Below, one piece after another: positions 6,327 to 8,221 of a stretch of DNA of 8,221 nucleotides. The first letter of the stretch is position 1. Every line of letters begins with the position of its first letter. Source of the DNA: Aquabacterium sp. GTDB taxonomy: Bacteria > Pseudomonadota > Gammaproteobacteria > Burkholderiales > Burkholderiaceae_C. The translations under genes and the position numbers were made by a program. Location: positions 1-8,221 of the forward strand of contig JAURXG010000025.1 in NCBI GenBank assembly GCA_030654555.1. Direction: 5' to 3'. Under the pieces are notes generated by a model, which saw only the letters and a list, made by a program, of their open reading frames with translations, had not been told where the DNA came from and did no database searches.

Positions 6327-8027
6327 ATGGAAGAGATCATCGACAACGATGGTTCTGCGTCCTCGCACGGGCCGAACGACTGGCAGGTCATTGACTGGCG
6401 CCGGGTCGAGCAGCACGTGAGAACGATGCAGATGCGGATAGCGAAGGCTACGCAGGAAAGCGATTGGCGCAGGGTGAAAGCGCTGCAAAGGTCGCTGACT
6501 CGCTCGTTCGCCGCCAGGGCACTGGCGGTGCGGCGGGTGACTGAGAACCAAGGCAAGCGGACGGCAGGCGTCGACCGCGAACTGTGGGGCACGCCGACCT
6601 GCAAATGGGAGGCTGTCAGTGCTATCAAGCAGCAGCGGGGATACCGACCCATGCCATTGAGGCGGGTCTTCATCCCCAAGGCGAATGGCAAGGAGCGCCC
6701 GCTGGGCATTCCGACGATGAAGGACCGGGCGATGCAGGCTCTCCACCTGTTGAGTCTGGAACCCGTTGTGGAGTCGCAGAGCGACCCGAACAGCTACGGC
6801 TTTCGGCGCAACCGCTCGACGGCCGATGCCATGAGTCAGTTGTTCGTCTGCCTGTCCCAGAAGGCTGCGGCCCCATGGGTGCTGGAAGCGGACATCGAAG
6901 GCTGCTTTGATCACATCAACCACGAGTGGCTGGTGAGCCAGGTCCGCATGGACCGGGTGATCCTGAACAAGTGGCTGAAGGCGGGGGTGGTCTACAAGGG
7001 CCAACTGGCAAGCACCGAAGCAGGCACGCCGCAAGGCGGCATCATCTCGCCAACCCTGGCGAACGTGGCATTGAACGGGCTGGAAAACGGGCTGCAGGCG
7101 CACATCCGTGCGACCGTGGTTTCGTCCAAGGTCCAGAAGCTCAAGGTCAATGTGGTCCGGTACGCCGACGACTTTGTGATCACGGGTGCGTCGCAAGACC
7201 TCCTGGTCACCGTGGTCCGGCCGTGGGTGGAAGCCTTCCTCGCAGAACGAGGGTTGCGACTGTCGCCGGCAAAGACGCGAGTCACGCACATTGACGAGGG
7301 GTTCGATTTCCTCGGCTGGAACTTCCGGAAGTACTCGGGGGTGCTGCTGATCAAGCCGAGCAAGAAGAACGTGCAAGCGTTCTACGGCAAGGTGAAGGGA
7401 ATCGTGAAGGGCCATGCGATGGTGAAACAGGCCGAGCTCATCAAGCTGCTGAATCCGGTCCTGCGAGGCTGGGCTCAGTACCACCACCCGGTGGTCGCCA
7501 AGGAGACGTTCAGCAGAATCGATACGCTGATGTGGTGGCGGTTGACGCGCTGGGCACGTCGCAGGCATCCGAAGAAGGGCCCGAGGTGGGTGGCCGAGAA
7601 GTATTGGCCGGCCGTCGAAGGCAGGGCCGAATTCGCAACGCGGGTTCGGCCGGTAGATGGTGAACCGCAATGGATGCGGCTGTATCGGCTTGCCGATACT
7701 GAAATTGTCCGGCACCGGAAGGTCATGGGGGGCTACAACCCCTTTGATCCCCAGTGGGAGGCCTATGGCGAAGACCTGCGCGCAAAGCGTCTGCTGAAGA
7801 GCATGGCGTACCGCAAGCAGTGGGCGACGCTATTTCTCTCGCAGCAGGGCAAGTGCGTCCGATGTGGTGGGCCCATCGACGAAGAAGCGGGTTGGCACGA
7901 CCATCACCTGATACCTCGGGTGGCAGGCGGGTCGGACTCGTTGTCAAACCGGGTGCTGCTGCACCCGGTGTGCCATGTCCAACTGCATGCGCTTGGTTTG
8001 ACTGTGGCGAAGCCGGCCTCGGTATGA
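6327..8027 (+). CDS. ltrA: group II intron reverse transcriptase/maturase with HNH endonuclease
   Basis: A 566-residue multifunctional protein that helps the intron fold and splice, then cuts the target DNA and reverse-transcribes the inserted RNA. Domain order: N-terminal RVT_N-type region (about 15-100); RT blocks with PLRRVFIPKANGKERPLGIPT (from about 110), LEADIEGCFDHI with D189, AGTPQGGIISP (GTPQGG 233-238) and YADD (279-282); maturase/X region with LLNPVLRGWAQYHHP; and a C-terminal HNH domain with CVRC (510-513), DHHLIPR (525-531) and PVCHVQLH. All catalytic residues seen are intact. GAGG (6318-6321) lies five bases before ATG 6327. The RVT_N plus HNH layout points to the chloroplast-like intron class. 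Its codon use looks less extreme in G/C at third positions than the host genes, as expected for a transferred element. It lies inside domain IV of its own intron. Confidence 0.95.
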   Translation: MEEIIDNDGSASSHGPNDWQVIDWRRVEQHVRTMQMRIAKATQESDWRRVKALQRSLTRSFAARALAVRRVTENQGKRTAGVDRELWGTPTCKWEAVSAIKQQRGYRPMPLRRVFIPKANGKERPLGIPTMKDRAMQALHLLSLEPVVESQSDPNSYGFRRNRSTADAMSQLFVCLSQKAAAPWVLEADIEGCFDHINHEWLVSQVRMDRVILNKWLKAGVVYKGQLASTEAGTPQGGIISPTLANVALNGLENGLQAHIRATVVSSKVQKLKVNVVRYADDFVITGASQDLLVTVVRPWVEAFLAERGLRLSPAKTRVTHIDEGFDFLGWNFRKYSGVLLIKPSKKNVQAFYGKVKGIVKGHAMVKQAELIKLLNPVLRGWAQYHHPVVAKETFSRIDTLMWWRLTRWARRRHPKKGPRWVAEKYWPAVEGRAEFATRVRPVDGEPQWMRLYRLADTEIVRHRKVMGGYNPFDPQWEAYGEDLRAKRLLKSMAYRKQWATLFLSQQGKCVRCGGPIDEEAGWHDHHLIPRVAGGSDSLSNRVLLHPVCHVQLHALGLTVAKPASV

Positions 8028-8038
8028 GGCTTCGGTGT

Positions 8039-8075
8039 GGGGAGCAGGGGGCGCTGATAGAATCAAGTGCTCCCC
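8039..8075 (+). ncRNA. domain IV 3' hairpin of the intron
   Basis: GGGGAGCA (8039-8046) and TGCTCCCC (8068-8075) form a perfect 8-bp stem over a 21-base loop, just after the maturase stop. A second small hairpin, GCACA/TGTGC (8083-8098), lies between it and domain V. They probably belong to the 3' part of domain IV. This is not a rho-independent terminator: there is no T-run after either stem. Confidence 0.45.
8055..8063 (+). promoter_or_regulatory. candidate outward extended -10 promoter inside the intron, facing guaB
   Basis: TGATAGAAT fits the extended -10 pattern TGnTATAAT with one mismatch. Transcription would begin near 8070, about 120 bases before the guaB ATG. No good -35 is at the usual distance, and TTGACT at 7998-8003 is too far away. 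Such a promoter would express guaB without needing splicing or read-through of the whole intron. It overlaps the loop of the domain IV hairpin, so the match may be chance. Confidence 0.35.
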
Positions 8076-8100
8076 CGAACCCGCACAGTGTGTTGTGCTT

Positions 8101-8134
8101 GAGCCGGATGCGGTGAAAGTCGCAAGTCCGGTTC
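8101..8134 (+). ncRNA. group II intron domain V (catalytic core)
   Basis: A 34-base hairpin, the canonical length. The outer stem is GAGCCGGA with TCCGGTTC, the inner stem GCGGT with GTCGC, capped by a GAAA tetraloop, with a two-base bulge (AA) on the 3' strand. The catalytic triad AGC is at 8102-8104. The form is nearly the bacterial consensus, so the ribozyme core is intact. Confidence 0.95.
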
Positions 8135-8137
8135 TTA

Positions 8138-8176
8138 GGGGGGGATGGGTCAGCAATGACCTGTCCCTACCCTCCT
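8138..8176 (+). ncRNA. group II intron domain VI with bulged branch-point A8169
   Basis: After the linker TTA, the G-run 8138-8144 plus ATGGGTCA pairs with TGACCTGTCCC and, beyond the bulge, with CCC (8170-8172); the loop is GCAA (8153-8156). A8169 is left unpaired in the 3' strand, flanked by G-U and G-C pairs, exactly where the lariat branch point belongs. Counting seven bases after it gives the 3' splice site at 8176/8177. Confidence 0.8.
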
Positions 8177-8178
8177 CT

Positions 8179-8182
8179 GGAG
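8179..8182 (+). promoter_or_regulatory. guaB ribosome binding site in the 3' exon
   Basis: GGAG lies seven bases before the guaB ATG at 8190 and just outside the predicted intron end. Both spliced and unspliced transcripts therefore keep a usable guaB start. Confidence 0.65.
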
Positions 8183-8189
8183 CCTTCCC

Positions 8190-8221
8190 ATGCGCCTTCT
8201 AGGCAAAGCGCTCACCTTCGA
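8190..8221 (+). CDS. guaB: IMP dehydrogenase, N-terminus only (runs off window)
   Basis: IMP dehydrogenase oxidises IMP to XMP with NAD+, the committed step of GMP synthesis in the cytosol. Only ten codons are in the window, reading MRLLGKALTF followed by the first bases of an Asp codon. This matches the start of betaproteobacterial GuaB proteins (MRLLGKALTFDDVLL) as I know them. Support comes from the gene order: DUF4124 divergent from guaB and downstream of smpB/ratA/ratB is common in Burkholderiales. The ATG is preceded by GGAG at seven bases. The call depends on a very short stretch plus synteny, so it needs the following sequence for proof. Its normal promoter is separated from it by the group II intron. 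Confidence 0.8.
   Translation, partial: MRLLGKALTF

Larger units (their letters stand above)
5399..8176 (+). mobile_element. complete group II intron with open reading frame, inserted in the guaB leader
   Basis: A self-splicing, retromobile ribozyme of about 2.78 kb in the same orientation as guaB. The 5' end GTGCG fits the GUGYG consensus and directly follows an IBS1 that matches an internal EBS1. Highly paired RNA fills 5399-6326, the maturase gene lies at 6327-8027 in domain IV, and domains V and VI close the element. The 3' end is set by placing the bulged domain VI adenosine (8169) at position -8, which gives 8176. The last bases would then be CT rather than the common A-pyrimidine, so the end may be off by a base or two. 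The maturase resembles the chloroplast-like (CL/IIB) class. No target-site duplication is expected or seen. All key parts look intact, so it may still splice and retrohome. Confidence 0.9.

Noticed and set aside
6039..7715. 558-codon open frame on the minus strand opposite the maturase
   Set aside because: Antisense shadow of the reverse transcriptase and ribozyme; no family features.

Overview
The window comes from a high-GC betaproteobacterial chromosome, most likely Burkholderiales of the Rubrivivax/Leptothrix/Ideonella type. This rests on the strong G/C third-position bias, on protein-level similarity recalled for each gene, and above all on the gene order smpB <- -> ratA-ratB, DUF4124 <- -> guaB, which I know from that order. 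No database search was possible.

Layout. (1) 1-659, minus strand: N-terminal 219 residues of a LivG-type branched-chain amino acid/amide ABC transporter ATPase, cut by the window edge. (2) 660-906: divergent control region with a candidate livG promoter and a perfect 7-bp inverted repeat just downstream of the predicted start site. (3) 907-3368, plus strand: a two-gene unit of an AMP-forming acyl-CoA synthetase and an ECHDC3-like crotonase-fold protein that lacks both classical hydratase glutamates. (4) 3389-3901, minus strand: smpB (trans-translation). (5) 3966-4758, plus strand: ratA and ratB, overlapping. (6) 4784-5299, minus strand: an exported DUF4124 protein. (7) 5382 to the end: the guaB promoter, a complete group II intron of about 2.8 kb (about 5399-8176), and the first 10 codons of guaB (8190 onward).

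The most notable element is the intron. It lies in the short leader of guaB (IMP dehydrogenase), between the guaB -10 box and its ribosome-binding site, in the same direction as guaB. Its 5' end starts GTGCG. The upstream exon bases TTTGCG (IBS1) and ATCGAT (IBS2) match loops inside domain I: CGCAAA at 5946-5951 and GTCGAT at 5864-5869. It encodes an intact 566-residue reverse transcriptase/maturase with YADD and an HNH endonuclease domain. It ends in a textbook domain V (8101-8134) and a domain VI hairpin with a bulged branch-point A (8169).

IBS2 overlaps the TATAAT box, so the intron appears to have used a core promoter element as its target. A transcript from that promoter would begin almost at the splice site and would lack IBS2. 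This raises the question of how the intron splices and how the guanine-synthesis gene is expressed. An extended -10 motif near the intron 3' end (8055-8063) is one possible answer.

The livG, acyl-CoA synthetase and crotonase genes suggest uptake, CoA activation and processing of an organic acid, but the substrate cannot be read from the sequence. The smpB/ratA/ratB/DUF4124/guaB stretch is ordinary housekeeping synteny apart from the intron.
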